A stretch of 64,000 nucleotides of DNA from Limanda limanda (GCF_963576545.1 NC_083646.1:14921238-14985237), one strand, 5' to 3'; positions 19,398 through 31,524 are shown, counted from the stretch's first letter. A program made the numbers and translations. The notes: generated by a model from the sequence alone, not told the origin.

Positions 19398-19810
19398 GGA
19401 AAGTCAAAGGCCTGGAAAAACAATTTTTTTTACCACCAGGAGATGAAGATCTGGTCTGTACTGCACTTTGTGTGTGCTCAGACATTGTTGGTACAGTAGA
19501 TTATGTTACACAAAAAACACAGTATAAGGAATATCTTCAACCTCCAATTTTATGCCAATTATTGAATAATAAAGGTGCAGTTAAGCATGTAAATAATGAA
19601 CTCAGACCAATGACTATTAAAACATGAAAAGGATTATGTTGATTCAGCAGAAAGCACAGTATGTTGTTACAATACAGGAAGAGAGACGAAAAAATAAAGA
19701 AGTAGATCAGGAAAGAAGCCCAAATGTGCACTGAGAAATGGGGAAGCTATTAAAGTAGAAGAGTCTTCCCTATTCACTGGATCACAATAAATCCTGAGAC
19801 TGGCTTCAAG
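19398..19810 (+). promoter_or_regulatory. Upstream block and likely non-coding exon 1 of pentraxin 1
   Basis: This block is conserved before pentraxins 1, 2, 3 and in part 4. It ends in 'gagactggcttcaag' followed by GTAGGA at 19811, a good splice donor. The start codon at 20076 follows directly after a pyrimidine-rich tract ending in AG. The simplest reading is a non-coding first exon ending at 19810 and a 265-base intron. The promoter would lie within the block; no clear TATA box was identified. Confidence 0.5.
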
Positions 19811-20075
19811 GTAGGATCTACACAAGTAAAACTGTAAAATGATATTTATAAGACTTGTAAAAGATGTGATATTTTTAGTTTCCCTTTGTCTGTTGGTTTT
19901 TCGTCTGCATGCCGCCTCACGTCACCCACCTCTATGCTGCACTTTCTTTCTTTGAGTTTTTCTAGTGTTTTCAGTTTAGCCTTTTGAGTCCACATTTTGG
20001 TCACTACACCTTTTTGTTCTGCATTCTTGAGTCCAACTTCTTCCACTAAACACAACACTTTTGTCTTCATATAAG

Positions 20076-21468
20076 ATGATCCTTCTGCTTGGGTTGGTGA
20101 TGCTGACAGGATGTGCTGAAAGTATTGAAGGTAAAGTAACAACAGAGGGAATTCAAAAAGTAAAAAGCATGAACATAGATTTCTTTCTGCCTTTTATTTT
20201 GCAAAATGTTCATTACAGGCAAGGAAAGAATCTTCATTTACATACATGAGGGTTTAAAATGTGTACTGTATTGACAGGAGAGTTTCAACAAGACAAAATA
20301 TATTTAAATGACCATTTCACTTTTATTTTGATTGCAATAACCCATTCGTTCTGAGTAAATGTGTGATTCCTTGACCAAAGTGTGACAAACTATTGGTGCT
20401 TATTCCACTCTCCAACAAGAATTGATTCCACTCTTTACACAAACTGACTTACTTATTACAAAATAGTGCAGAAATTCTTATTTTGATAATGATGTGGTAA
20501 GATTTGTATTTTTCATCTTGAGAAGATATAGCTTCACATTTTGCTTTCAATTTTAGATTTATGTTACAATTGAGCAAAAATGATGAAACAAAGCCCAAAG
20601 TACATTCAACATTTTTCTCCGTCCCTCTCCTCAGATATGTCGGGTCGGATGTTCCTTTTCCCACAGCAAACCAACACTGCTCGTGTGAAGCTGAACATAG
20701 CACAACAGGTTTTAAGTGAAGTTACTGTCTGTCACAGGTAGTACTGAACATACAAAATGCATATAGTATAACAACTCACTGTTGAACAGATTGTGAAAAG
20801 TATTATGAATGATAATGTAGTTTTGAAATGCCAACAGGTCCTTTACTGACCTCAAAAGAGACCACGCCCTCTTCTCTCTGGCCACATCCTCCAACAGCAA
20901 TGGCTTCCTGATTTTTTGGGATGAAGCAAGTAAGGAGATTGAGCCAATCATCATTGATAAAAAGGCAGAATATGGAGCGTTCGACTACAGGCCGAACATG
21001 TGGCACTCAATTTGTACCACATGGGACTCTGAGTCTGGACTGGTGCAGATGTGGTTTGATGGAATACCCTCGACCAGGAAGTCCAGCAGCTCAGGATCCA
21101 GCATCCAAGGGACCATGATGATTCTTTTAGGACAGGTACATCTTTATTGATGAGAATCATAATTCGTGGTCCTTCAGCAAATTATCCGTTTGATATCGTA
21201 TAATTTATTGTGTTTGTTTTACTTTAAGTTTCTGTATTTCTGACCACAGGAGCAGGATTCCCACGGTGGGGGATTTGACATTAAACAGTCTTTCGTTGGC
21301 ATGATATCGGACGTCCACATGTGGGACAACATCCTCCACTCCTGCGAGATCCAGGACTACGTGAATGAAAACATCTTCACTCCAGGGAATGTGATCAACT
21401 GGAATGCACTGGACTTCCAGATTGTAAACAATGTGTTGATTGAGCAAAAATCTAAGTCATGTCACTGA
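20076..21468 (+). CDS. Short pentraxin (CRP/SAP-like), copy 1
   Basis: Secreted innate-immunity lectin that, in this family, forms pentamers and binds phosphocholine or related ligands with Ca2+. Exons: 20076-20130, 20635-20737, 20838-21135, 21250-21468; joined they give 224 aa, the length of human CRP. Residues 1-16 or so form a signal peptide (MILLLGLVMLTGCAES). The fold is marked by the two conserved cysteines (VCHR, SICTTW), the HSICTTWDS signature region, and the Ca2+ loop EQDSHGGGFDIKQ. That loop keeps Glu138, Gln139, Asp140 and Gln150 of CRP numbering and has Asp for Glu147. The Asp60 equivalent is Ser (ATSSNSN). The Phe66 equivalent is kept. Two extra cysteines occur in HSCEI and at the C-terminus (SCH). 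It is paired with copy 2, about 3.3 kb downstream. Confidence 0.93.
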
Positions 21469-22520
21469 AGTTTTAAAACAAGACCATTAATACGTCAGAG
21501 AGACAAAAGCACATAATATAACACTTGCTGTGCTTTTATGTAAATATGTTGAGAGGAAATGTCCAAATGTAGAATTTACAGGCAGTAAGTCAGATTAAAA
21601 TCTAAGTTTACTGTGTCGTTAAAAGCAAAAACAGTAAAGCCGCAGGCATTCAAAATGTCAGTCTACCCCCTGCATTAAAGAGGGACAATTTAGCTGAAAG
21701 GCTTTTATTTAGTGTATTTAGAAAATCCAGATCCTTTAGCTTTCGGCGAAGAGTGTTCTCTGGTTGTCTAACAAGACTTATCTCTTTGGCTCTACAGAAG
21801 TTTTCAACTGTGACAGATGTCAAATTCATTTCTAACATCATTTCCTGATATGTGTTAATTTCACAGTTTTTCAATCAATGTAATCATTATTGGATGGAGA
21901 AAAATAAAAGCAATGAATGACCACAAGTGATGTGAAAAGACTTGCTCCCTCTGATTTTCCTCCTGAGATTTACCGCTGGCACACCAATAAATTCATCGTG
22001 CCGAACACTTCCTAACACAGTCTTGGTTTTGCCCATCCACTGTAATTAAAGGTGTACGAGGCGCAACTTCCTCCCACAGAAATGAAGCCAGAATCACTCT
22101 GATACGAATGCTGCCATCTTAAGTCTCAGATGTCAATCATGTCATATTCTCATGTTTTTATAGCATCAAATAACTAAAAATAAACCCTTGGACATACATC
22201 AGTGTGATAATAACTACCTAAAATGAGCAATATGAACAGATTATTATCTGTGTTTTTCTGATAAAGTTAGACTTTATGTTGTTGATGCATATTGTTGGGA
22301 TTATTTCACTTTAAACGTGGCACCATTAAATCGTGTGCCTTTGGGCACTCAATAAACTTGGCTATCAGATTTTTTTAAATTATAAATATAAAAATATTAT
22401 TGCAGAATATGGAGTTCTTGACAGTGTAGAGTTTGGCAAAATTAACACTTATGCAACATTAATGACAATGGCCTGTGTCTTAAAGAAAAATTCATTACGA
22501 AATGATAAAAGTTAGAACAC
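21469..22520 (+). repeat. 3' flank duplicated downstream of copy 2
   Basis: The 3' flank of pentraxin 1 recurs after pentraxin 2 (24799-25700) with only scattered substitutions and small gaps. The duplicated unit therefore spans upstream block, gene and 3' flank, about 3.3 kb. Confidence 0.85.
21903..21908 (+). terminator. Candidate poly(A) signal, pentraxin 1
   Basis: AATAAA 435 bases after the stop codon, at the end of a 3' flank that is duplicated after copy 2. Confidence 0.45.
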
Positions 22521-22597
22521 ACAAACTAACTAAAGGTGTACTAACTATATGCAGTTGTGTGTGTGCGTGTGCGTGTGTCTGTGTGTGTTTTTTCAAA

Positions 22598-22678
22598 ATG
22601 ACGGCCGGGGCCACTAAGAAGACAAAGGACCACATTGAATGGATGGACCATGTGGCTGAGGGCACATGTGTGTCTTAA
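22598..22678 (+). other. Small frame, degraded copy of the one at 26112
   Basis: Begins MTAGATKKTKDHIEW and stops after 26 codons. Its sister at 26112 begins MAAGATKKTKDNIEW. The GC-rich start differs from the AT-rich surroundings. It is possibly the remnant of a processed gene or a transposon exon carried along by the duplication; no function is claimed. Confidence 0.3.
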
Positions 22679-22696
22679 GTATGGGAAGATGTGTGT

Positions 22697-23112
22697 GGAA
22701 AGTCAAAGGTCTGGAAAAACAATTTTTTTTTACCACCAGGAGATGAAGATCTAGTGTGTACTGCACTTTGTGTGTGCTCAGACTTTGTTGGTACTGTAGA
22801 TTCAGTTACACATATAACACAGGTTAAGTAATATTCTCAACCACCAATTTTATGCCAATTATTGAATAATAAAGTGGCAGTTAACCATATAAATGATGAA
22901 CTGAGAACAATGACTATTTCAACATGAGGAGGATTATGTTGATTCAGCAGAAAGCACTGTATATTGTTACAATACAGGAATCTGAAGACAAAAAAATAAA
23001 GAAGTAGATCAGGAAACAAACACACACGTACACTGAGAAATGGGGAAGCTGTGAAAGTAGAAGAGTCTTCCCTATTCACTGCATCATACTAAATCCTGAG
23101 ACTGGCTTCAAG
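22697..23112 (+). promoter_or_regulatory. Upstream block and likely non-coding exon 1 of pentraxin 2
   Basis: Homologous to 19398-19810, ending in the same 'ctggcttcaag' plus GTAGGATC donor. The proposed intron to the start codon is 267 bases, nearly identical in length to that of copy 1. Confidence 0.5.
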
Positions 23113-23379
23113 GTAGGATCTACACAAGTAAAACTGTAAAATGATATTTAACAGACTTGTAATAGATGTGATATTTTTAGTTTCCCTTTGTCTTTGTCGG
23201 TTTGTTGTCTTCATGCCGCCTCACATCACCCACCTCCATCATGCACTTTCTTTCTTTGAGTTTACCTGGTATTTTCATTTTAGCCTTTTAAGTCCACATT
23301 TTGGTCACTACACCTTTTTGTTCTGCATTCCTGAGTCCTACTTCTTCCACTAAACACAACACTTTTGTCCTTATATAAG

Positions 23380-24798
23380 ATGATCCTTCTGCTTGGGTTG
23401 GTGATGCTGACAGGATGTGCTGAAAGTATTGAAGGTAAAAGAAACACAACAGAGTGAATCCAAAAAGTAAAAAGCATGAACATAGATTTCTTTCTGCCTT
23501 TTATTTAGCATAAAATGTTCATTACAGGCAAGGAAAGGATCTTCATTTACATACATGAGGGTTTAAAATGTGTACTGTATTGACAGGAGAGTTTCAACAC
23601 GACAAAATATATTCAAATTACCATTTCGATTTGTTTAGATTGAAATAACCCATTCATTCTGAGTAAATGTGTGATTCCTTGACCAAAGTGTGACAAACTA
23701 TTGGTGCTTATTCCACCTTCCAACTATAATTGATTCCACTCTTTTCACAAACTGACTTACTTATTTCAAAATAGTGCAGAAATTCTTATTTTGATAATTA
23801 TGTGGTAAGATTTGTATATTACATCTTATGAAGATATTTCTTCCTCATAGCTTCACATTTTTTATGTCAGTGCTTTACATTTATATTTATGTTACAATTG
23901 AGCAAAATGATAAAACAAAACCCCAAGTACATTAAACATTTTCTCCGTCCCTCTCTTCAGATATGTCGGGTCGGATGTTCCTTTTCCCACAGCAAACCAA
24001 CACTGCTCATGTGAAGCTGAACATAGCACAACAGGATTTAAGTGAAGTTACTCTCTGTCACAGGTAGAACTGAACATACAAATGCATATGGTATAACAAC
24101 TCACTGTTGAACTCACCTGATTGTGAAAAGTATAATGAATGATAATGTCGTTTTGAAATGCCCACAGGTCCTTTACTGACCTCAAAAGAGACCACGCCCT
24201 CTTCTCTCTGGCCACATCTTCCAACAGCAATGGCTTACTGATTTTTTGGGATGAAACAAATAAGGAGATGGAGCCTCACATCAGGGATAAAAAGGCAGAA
24301 TATGGAGGGTTCGACTACAGGCCGAACATGTGGCACTCAATTTGTACCACATGGGACTCTAAGTCTGGACTGGTGCAGATGTGGTTTGATGGAATACCCT
24401 CGATTAGGAAGTCCAGCAGCTCTGGGTCCAGCATCCAAGGGACCATGATGATTATTTTAGGACAGGTACATCTTTATTGATGAGAATCATAATTTGTGGT
24501 CCTTCAGCAAATTATCCGTGTGATATCGTATTATTTATTGTGTTTGTTTTACTTTAAGTTTCTGTATTTCTGACCTCAGGAGCAGGATTCCCACGGTGGG
24601 GGATTTGACATTAAACAATCTTTCGTTGGCATGATATCGGACGTCCACATGTGGGACAACATCCTCCACTCCTGCGAGATCCAGAACTACGTGAATGAAA
24701 ACAACTTCACTCCAGGGAATGTAATCAACTGGAATGCACTGGACTTCCAGATTGTAAACAATGTGTTGATTGAGCAAAAATCTAAGTCATGTCACTGA
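23380..24798 (+). CDS. Short pentraxin (CRP/SAP-like), copy 2
   Basis: Exons 23380-23434, 23961-24063, 24168-24465, 24580-24798, giving 224 aa with the same phases as copy 1 (1, 2/0 junction pattern conserved). The signal peptide is identical to copy 1. It keeps the EQDSHGGGFDIKQ Ca2+ loop and HSICTTWDS, and has Ser at the Asp60 position. It differs from copy 1 mainly in exon 3 (EMEPHIRDKKAEYGGF in place of EIEPIIIDKKAEYGAF) and in the tail, where NNFT creates a possible N-glycosylation sequon absent from copy 1. Very recent duplicate of copy 1, including introns and flanks. Confidence 0.93.
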
Positions 24799-25238
24799 AG
24801 TTTTAAAACAAGACCATTAATATGTCAGAGAGACAAAAGCACATAATATTACACTTGCTGTGCTTTTATGTAAATATGTTGAGAGGAAATGTCCAAATGT
24901 AGAATTTACAGGAAGTAAATCCGATTAAAATCTAAGTTTACTGTGTCGTTAAGAGCAAAAACAGTAAAGCCACAGGCATTCAAAATGTCAGTCTACCCCC
25001 TGCATTAAAGAGGGACAATTTAGCTGAAAGGCTTTTATTTAGTGTATTTAGAAAATCCAGATCCTTTAGCTTTCGGCGAAGAGGTTTCTCTGGTTGTCTA
25101 ACAAGACTTATCTCTTTGGCTCTACAAAAGTTTTCAACTGTAACTGTGACAGATGTAAAATTAATTTCTAGCATCATTTCCTGATATGTGTTAATTTCAC
25201 AGTCTTTCAATCAATGTAATCATTATTGGATGGAGAAA

Positions 25239-25244
25239 AATAAA
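25239..25244 (+). terminator. Candidate poly(A) signal, pentraxin 2
   Basis: AATAAA at the position equivalent to that of copy 1. Confidence 0.45.
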
Positions 25245-26111
25245 AGCAATGAATGACCACAAGTGATGTGAAAAGAGTCGCTCCCTCTGATTTTCCTCCT
25301 GAGAATAACCCTCTGCACACCAATAAATTCATCGTGCCAAACACTTTCTAACACAGTCTTGGTTTTTCCCATCCACTGTAATTAAAGGTGTACGAGGCGC
25401 AACTTCCTCCCACAGAAATGAAGCCAGAATCACTCTGATACGAATGCTGCCACCTTAAGTCTCAGATGTCAATCATGTCATTTCCTCATGTTTTTAGCAT
25501 CAAATAATAAAAAATAAAAAATTGGACATACATCAGTGTGATAACTACCTAAAATGAACAATATGAACAGTTTATTATCTGTGTTTTTCTGATAAAGTTA
25601 GACTTTATGTTGTTGATGCATATTGTTGGGATTATTTTACTTTAAACGTGGCACAATTAAATCCTGTGCCATTCGGCACTCAATAAACTTGGCTATTTTA
25701 TAATTAATATAAAAACATTAATATTAAATAATAAATGTAATGGACATTAAAGTTACGTCGGGTCACCACCCTTCAAAAGAAGGGTGAAGACAGACAATTT
25801 ATTGATTTTAGTCTCATGAAATTACTTACCACAAATTTGGACTCTGATTGATAATTCAATTAATAACAACAACCATAATGACTATATCCGTAGTAATACT
25901 AGTTGCAGGATATGGAGTTCTTGACAGTGTAGAGGTTGGCAAAATGAACAGTTATGCAACATTAATGACAATGGCCTCTGTCTTAAGGAACACTCATTAT
26001 GAAATGATCAAAGTAAAGACACACAAACTAACTAAAGGTGTACTTACTGTATGGAGTTGTGTGCGTGCGTGTGTGTGTGTGTAAGTGTGTCTGTGTGTGT
26101 GTTTTTTCAAA

Positions 26112-26234
26112 ATGGCGGCCGGGGCCACTAAGAAGACAAAGGACAACATTGAATGGCTGAGGTCACATGTGTGTCTTAAGTTTGGGGAGATGTGTGTGGA
26201 AAGTCAAAGGTCTGGGAAAACACTTTTTTTTTAA
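26112..26234 (+). other. Small open frame of 40 codons, unknown
   Basis: Begins MAAGATKKTKDNIEW and ends before a T-rich run that marks the start of the pentraxin 3 upstream block. A diverged copy with a premature stop lies at 22598. The start context is GC-rich in AT-rich DNA. I do not recognise the protein; it may be a fragment of a larger lost gene. Confidence 0.3.
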
Positions 26235-26613
26235 CCTGCGGGGATGAAGATCTTGTCTGTACTGCACTTAGTGTGTATTCAGACTTTGTTGGTAGTGTAG
26301 ATTCAGTTACACATATATAACAGTAAAAGCAATGTCCTCAACCACCAATTTTATGGCAATTATTGAATAATAAAGGTGCAGCTAACCTTGTAAATGAGGA
26401 ACTGAGAAAAATGACTATTTCAACATGAGGAGGATTTTGTTGATTCAGCAAAAAGCACTGCATGTTGTTACAATACAGGAATCTGAAGACATAAAAATAA
26501 AGAAGTAGATCAGGAAACAAACATTCAGATGCACTGAGAAAGGGGGAAGCTGTGAAAGTAGAAGAGTCTTCCCTTTTCACTGTATCACACGTAATCCTGA
26601 GACTGGCTTCAAG
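26200..26613 (+). promoter_or_regulatory. Upstream block and likely non-coding exon 1 of pentraxin 3
   Basis: Homologous to the blocks before copies 1 and 2, ending in 'gactggcttcaag' and a GTAGGATC donor. The proposed intron is shorter, 167 bases, because 100 bases present in copies 1 and 2 are replaced by a different sequence shared with copies 4 and 5. Confidence 0.5.
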
Positions 26614-26780
26614 GTAGGATCTACACAAGTAAAACTGTATAATTATATTGGACCGACTTTTAATAGATGTGATTTGCCACCTATATTGTGAAAATCTAAG
26701 GCAACTAAAAGTGGATTATGAGTAATTGGATGTACACCAAATCTAAAAGTTTAATATTTTGTCTTTTGTTTTCATGTTAG

Positions 26781-27988
26781 ATGATCGTTCTGCTTGTGTT
26801 GGCGATGCTGACAGCATGTGCTGCAGTTATTGAAGGTAAAAAAATAATATTATTAATTTAACAGAGCATAAATATAAAAAAAGTCTGCCTCTTGATATTT
26901 GGGATAACATTTTCATTACAGGCAAAGGAAAAATCTTAATATGCATACATGAGGTTTTAAAATGTGTACTGTATTGACAGGAAAGTTTTAACAAAGCAAA
27001 TTATATATTCAAATTACCATTTCACTTTTATCAGTTTGATTGAAATTACCTATAAATGTGTAATTCCTTGACCAAAGTGTGAAAAACTACTGGTGCTTAT
27101 TCAAAAATTATTAAAAAAAAAACAGGTACATTAAAAAAATAATGTCTCCTTCTGTCTCTTCAGATTTGTCGGGTCGAATGTTCACTTTCCCACAGCAAAG
27201 CAACACTGCTCATGTGAAGCTGAACGTAACACAACAGGAATTAAGTGTTGTAACTGTCTGTCACAGGTAGAACTGAACATACAAAATGCATTTATAAGAA
27301 CTCACCTGATTGTGAAAGATTATGAATGATAATGTCGTTTTTAAAATGCCCACAGGTCCTTTACTGACCTCAAAAGAAGCCACGCCCTCTTCTCTCTGGC
27401 CACATCCTCCAACAGCAATGACTTCCTGATTTTTTGGGATGAAGCAACTAAGGAGATGATGCCCCACATCAGGGACTTAAGGGTAGAATATAGAGGGTTC
27501 GACTACAAGCCGAACAGATGGCACTCCATTTGTACCACATGGGACTCTAAGTCTGGACTGGTGCAGGTGTGGTTTGATGGAATACCCTCGATTAGGAAGT
27601 TCATCAGCTCTGGGTCCAACATCAGAGGAACCATGATGATTATTTTAGGACAGGTACATCTTTATTGATGAGAATCATAATTTATGGTCCTTCAGCAAAT
27701 AGTCAGTGTGATATCCTATAATTGAATGTGTGTTTGTTTTGCTTTAAGTTTCTGTATTTCTGACCTCAGGAGCAGGATTCCCACGGTGGGGGATTTGACA
27801 TTAAACAGTCTTTCGTTGGCATGATGTCGGACGTCCACATGTGGAACTACGTCCTTTCCTCCTGCAAGATCAAGAACTACGTGGATGAATACCAATTCAC
27901 TCCAGGGAATCTGATCAACTGGCATGCACTGGACTTCCAGATTGTAGACAAGGTGTTGATTGAGGATAAATGGAATTCATGTAACTGA
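26781..27988 (+). CDS. Short pentraxin (CRP/SAP-like), copy 3
   Basis: Exons 26781-26835, 27164-27266, 27356-27653, 27770-27988; 224 aa. The signal peptide is of the second type (MIVLLVLAMLTACAAV) shared with copies 4 and 5. The Ca2+ loop EQDSHGGGFDIKQ is intact, the Asp60 position is Ser (ATSSNSND) and Phe66 is kept (FLIFW). It has Ser in place of Asp in the first exon-3 motif (LKRSHALF). Exon 2 carries an NVT sequon not seen in the other copies. The helix region reads YVLSSCKIKNYVDEYQF, more basic than the CEIQ of the others. It appears to be the oldest member of the 3-4-5 group, since its flanks lack the transposon mosaic of 4 and 5. Confidence 0.93.
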
Positions 27989-28363
27989 ACTTTTACATAC
28001 GTTCAGAGAAAAAGTCAAATTGTAGAATTTACAGGCATTAAATTTAGATTAAATCTTAATTTATTTACATTTAGATTGAATCTAAATTTACTGTGTCGTT
28101 AAGCACAAAAACATTAAAGCCACAGGCAGTTTTTTTAGTTTATTCCAACTTCTATCTGTTAACCTGGAGGAGGCAGGATTTATGACTAGTGGGAATTGAA
28201 AAACTTTACATGTTAGTCATAACTAGTTTACATTGCAATAATATCCAGCCTGTGGGTCTGTCGTTTATTTTGAAGGTCCACTGCTCCCTGTTGGCCAAAG
28301 ATATATAAATTGGTATTTACATGAGCTGAATTGAACTTTGTGTCTTATTTTTCTGGACATTGA

Positions 28364-28369
28364 AATAAA
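28364..28369 (+). terminator. Poly(A) signal, pentraxin 3
   Basis: AATAAA in 'gaaataaacaatatcc', a context repeated after copies 4 and 5, 376 bases past the stop. Confidence 0.6.
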
Positions 28370-28518
28370 CAATATCCTTATTCAATTGGTGACTAAGACT
28401 GTTTGGTGTAAGTTATTTCCTTCTGTTCTTTATTAAAACATCACACATGCTCCCACATGGACTTTTGATTGTTTATGCGAGTTGTTGTGTTCTGACAGAT
28501 ACACACAATCACAACTAG

Positions 28519-28990
28519 TGTCAGGATGGGCAAAATGGCAAGCGTGAACCCAAAAGCACGACAATGAAGCAGTCTTGGAATTAAGCAAAGTTCTTGGTTT
28601 TATAACGAAGCAGGGGTCAGAAGCCAGGCAGTCAGTCAGGTAACAAACAAATCCGAAAGGGAGCAGGCAAAAGGGAATCCAGGGTCCAGAAGGCAGGTCA
28701 AGGTGAAGATCAGGCAAAACAGAGAAAACAGGGATACGCTGGAATGCTAGGGGGAAACACATTAGACGATCTGGCAGAGAACAAAGGAAACAGGCAGGTA
28801 GATATACTGGGGGACTAATGATTTGATGGAAGGCAGGTGTGTCTCTGGGTGGAGCAGGTACTGGGATATGTGGAACGAGGAAGTGCAGAGCAGGGGGGAG
28901 TGGCTGAATCCTGAAATGACAAATGGATTAGTATATACAAAACTACGATAAGACAAATAAAAATGTTAATAGGAGGGTGTATTCATGACA
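28519..28990 (-). mobile_element. 3' LTR of a Ty3/gypsy retrotransposon
   Basis: On the minus strand it starts TGTCATGAATAC and ends in CCTGACA, giving the TG...CA ends of an LTR with a 5-base inverted terminal repeat. It is 472 bases long. Directly upstream on the minus strand is a purine-rich stretch ending 'agagggaggggttc', a good polypurine tract. It belongs with the integrase remnant that follows at 29010-29442. Confidence 0.75.
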
Positions 28991-29009
28991 GAACCCCTCC
29001 CTCTAGGGA

Positions 29010-29442
29010 CGGCTCCTAACGTCCCACCAGGCTAGTCAGGATGGATCCTATGGAACTCTTTGATGAGTCTTCGGTCAAAGATGTTGCGAGACGGCTCCCA
29101 GGAGCGCTCCTCAGGTCCATAGCCCTCCCAGTCCACCAGAGACTGGAAGCCTCTTCCCCGTGGTCGGGACTTAAGGAGACGATTAATGGTGTGAGCAGAG
29201 CCCCCGTCAATAAGCCGGGTGGGAGGTTTGAGCTCAGAGACATGAAATGTTGGATGGGACCCTCATTGACCTGGGAAGGGTAAGACAGACTGCAGCAGGG
29301 TTAATGACCTGGGCGATAGGAAAAGGTCCCACAAACCGCAGAGCCAATTTCCTGGACTCCACCCAGAGTGGGAGGTCACGAGTGTACAGCCAAACCTTCT
29401 GACCCGGAGTGTAGTGAGGCGCCGGGGTGCGGCGTCGGTTGG
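29010..29442 (-). mobile_element. Ty3/gypsy integrase C-terminal and chromodomain remnant, copy 1
   Basis: The minus strand reads the same C-terminal integrase and chromodomain sequence as the longer copy at 35490-36360, but with a deletion in the linker and small frameshifts, so no continuous frame survives. It stops abruptly at 29442, where a Tol2-like hAT end begins. The insertion point in the gypsy sequence is recognisable from the other copy ('tcggttgg'). Confidence 0.8.
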
Positions 29443-31144
29443 CAGTGGTGGGAAGTAGCGAAGTAGAAAAACTTTGTTACTGTACTTAAGTAGATTTTTC
29501 ACATATCTGTACCTTGACCCGTCTGCAGTAAATAACTACAGACCTGTCTCTCTGTTTCCAAAACTCTCGAGCGCGCTATCTTTAATCAACTCTCCTCCTA
29601 TCTTAACCACAATAACCTTCTTGACCCTCACCATTCTGGTTTCAAGGCTGGTCACTCAACTGAGACTGCCCTCCTTGCTGTCTCTGAGCAACTTCACACT
29701 GCTAGAGCAGCCTCTCTCTCCTCTGTCCTTCTAGACCTCTCTGCTGCATTTGACACAGTGAACCACCAGATCCTTATTTCCTGCCTTCACGACCTGGGTG
29801 TCTCAGGCTCTGCTGTCTCCCTGCTCTCATCCTACCTCAATGACCGCGCTTATCGGGTAACTTGGAGAGGATCTGTGTCTGAACCTTTTCCTTTCACTAC
29901 TGGGGTCCCTCAAGGTTCTGTCCTGGGTCCTCTACTCTTCTCTCTGTACACCAACTCTCTTAGCTCTGTCATTCACTCACATGACTTTTCCTATCATAGG
30001 TATGCTGATGACACCCAACTAATCCTCTCTTTTCCCCGATCTGAAACACAGGTAGCAGTACGAATCTCTGCCTGTCTGACTGACATCTCTCAGTGGATGC
30101 CCAATTTGAAAACTGAAAAATTTGTGCAGCCCACCCACACCTTTAATCAAAACTATATGATCCACACACAGGACTACAATCATACATATTATTAATTTTA
30201 TGGCAAAAATAATTGTATACGAACGCAGGCATACGCATTGCAATCCAATAACATCCACAGTTAAGCATAACAATTTGCAAAGCAACCAATGTAAACAAAA
30301 AAGAAGTGCAAATAGGGTATTGTAAAAAATATATTCTTACTGTTTGTATAACAGAACACGGACAAGGATATCCCGGAGAAGACAAACACATTTGAGGCGT
30401 AACCAAATATACTTAAGGCGTTAAAGCTGGACCTGCGACAGGTACTCACTTGAGTCCTGTTTTCTGAAATTTGGCCTGCAGTAAAACGAGACTGAGTCCA
30501 GTGATTTTTTCTTCTCTGTACTAGCACTGTGCAGGCTGTTAACAAAAGAGAAACTATCTTATTTTGTGTTCCTAGAACTTGTTTCCCTTAGCTGAGTTAT
30601 CATAAGGGGAATTGTGTATCATTCCTGCTACTGATGAAAGGTCCATAGTTAGTAATATTTACAGAATTATTTATTGTTATACTGTGGTCTATTAGTGTTC
30701 TTAGGTGGACGCAAGAGGTTGTTGTTTATTTTGTTGTGTTGATTATTTGTTGTCCCTAGAAGTTCAGATGCACTAGTCCAATACAATTTGAACCTCAGCA
30801 TCTGGGGTTCCAAATTTGTTAAATTATACATTATATGTATATTGTTGTTATAATTTTTCAGTCAGTTGAAATAAATCGTGAAGAGAAAATGTTTTGGTTG
30901 TTTTGTGTCTGTATAGGACTACTATAAAAAGCACTATGCAATTTGAATTTTGGTACTTTTGATACTTAAGTACATTTCACCACCAGATACTTTTGATACT
31001 TAAGTACATTTAATATGAGCTACTTTAAGACTTTTACTCAAGTCATTTTCTGACGGGTGACTGTTACTTTTACCGTAGTCACTTTCAGGTAAGATATCTG
31101 TACTTTTACTCAAGTATGGCTTTCAAGTTTTTTATACACCACTG
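29443..31144. mobile_element. Tol2-like hAT element, mosaic copy A
   Basis: The ends are CAGTGGTG (29443) and CACCACTG (31144), with sub-terminal 'tgtacttaagtagatttttc' and 'cttttactcaagt' motifs typical of the Tol2-like non-autonomous hAT elements of fish. From 29514 to about 30105 the interior is replaced by LINE reverse-transcriptase sequence. No matching 8-bp target duplication flanks the ends (tcggttgg versus ccttagaa), so the two ends come from different events. Confidence 0.7.
29514..30105 (+). mobile_element. L2/CR1-clade LINE reverse transcriptase fragment
   Basis: It encodes, with at least one frameshift near 29580-29750, the core of a non-LTR reverse transcriptase. NYRPVSL comes first, then GHSTETALL, DLSAAFDTVNH, TGVPQGSVLGPLLFSLY and the catalytic YADD in RYADDTQL. 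Only the middle of the enzyme is present. A further C-terminal piece of the same family lies at 31530-31690, so the LINE was interrupted by, or recombined with, the hAT DNA. Confidence 0.85.
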
Positions 31145-31524
31145 CCTTAGAAACAGGTCAGTGGAATTTTCCATAACACTGGCTATTACCACCTGATTGG
31201 CTCATGAGCAGGGTGTGTGTTTAGTACAGGTGAGTTAGGTATAAGTACCAGTTCCAAAAAACAAAACTTTATCGTGCATCGGACTTCAAGGATTTCATAC
31301 TACTGGACTACTTGGATTTCGGCAAAGTATATTCTTTAATAAGCTTCTCTGCTAGATTAGTATTGTATCTGCTGTTTTAGGTTAACTAGATTGATAGTTT
31401 GTACTGTTTGGTCTTACCTTGAATTATATGAGATAGGATTTTGTTTATTGATTTTGTTTACTGTTTATAGTTTCACTCAAGTGATTGAGAGTTAAAAGGG
31501 AACCAGCTAAGGTTAAAGTGCTTG

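Noticed and set aside
20921..21160. Antisense and shifted frames over pentraxin exon 3
   Set aside because: They are shadows of the true exon, whose splice sites and phases are conserved in five copies.
19537..26628. Minus-strand frames shared before pentraxins 1-3 (CNN..CFLLNQHNP...NNWHKIGG)
   Set aside because: They are conserved only because the DNA block was duplicated; lengths and starts differ, and the block is better explained as promoter plus non-coding exon.
29758..30195. 145-codon frame as a host gene
   Set aside because: The content is LINE reverse transcriptase with YADD, frameshifted upstream and fused to hAT DNA downstream.
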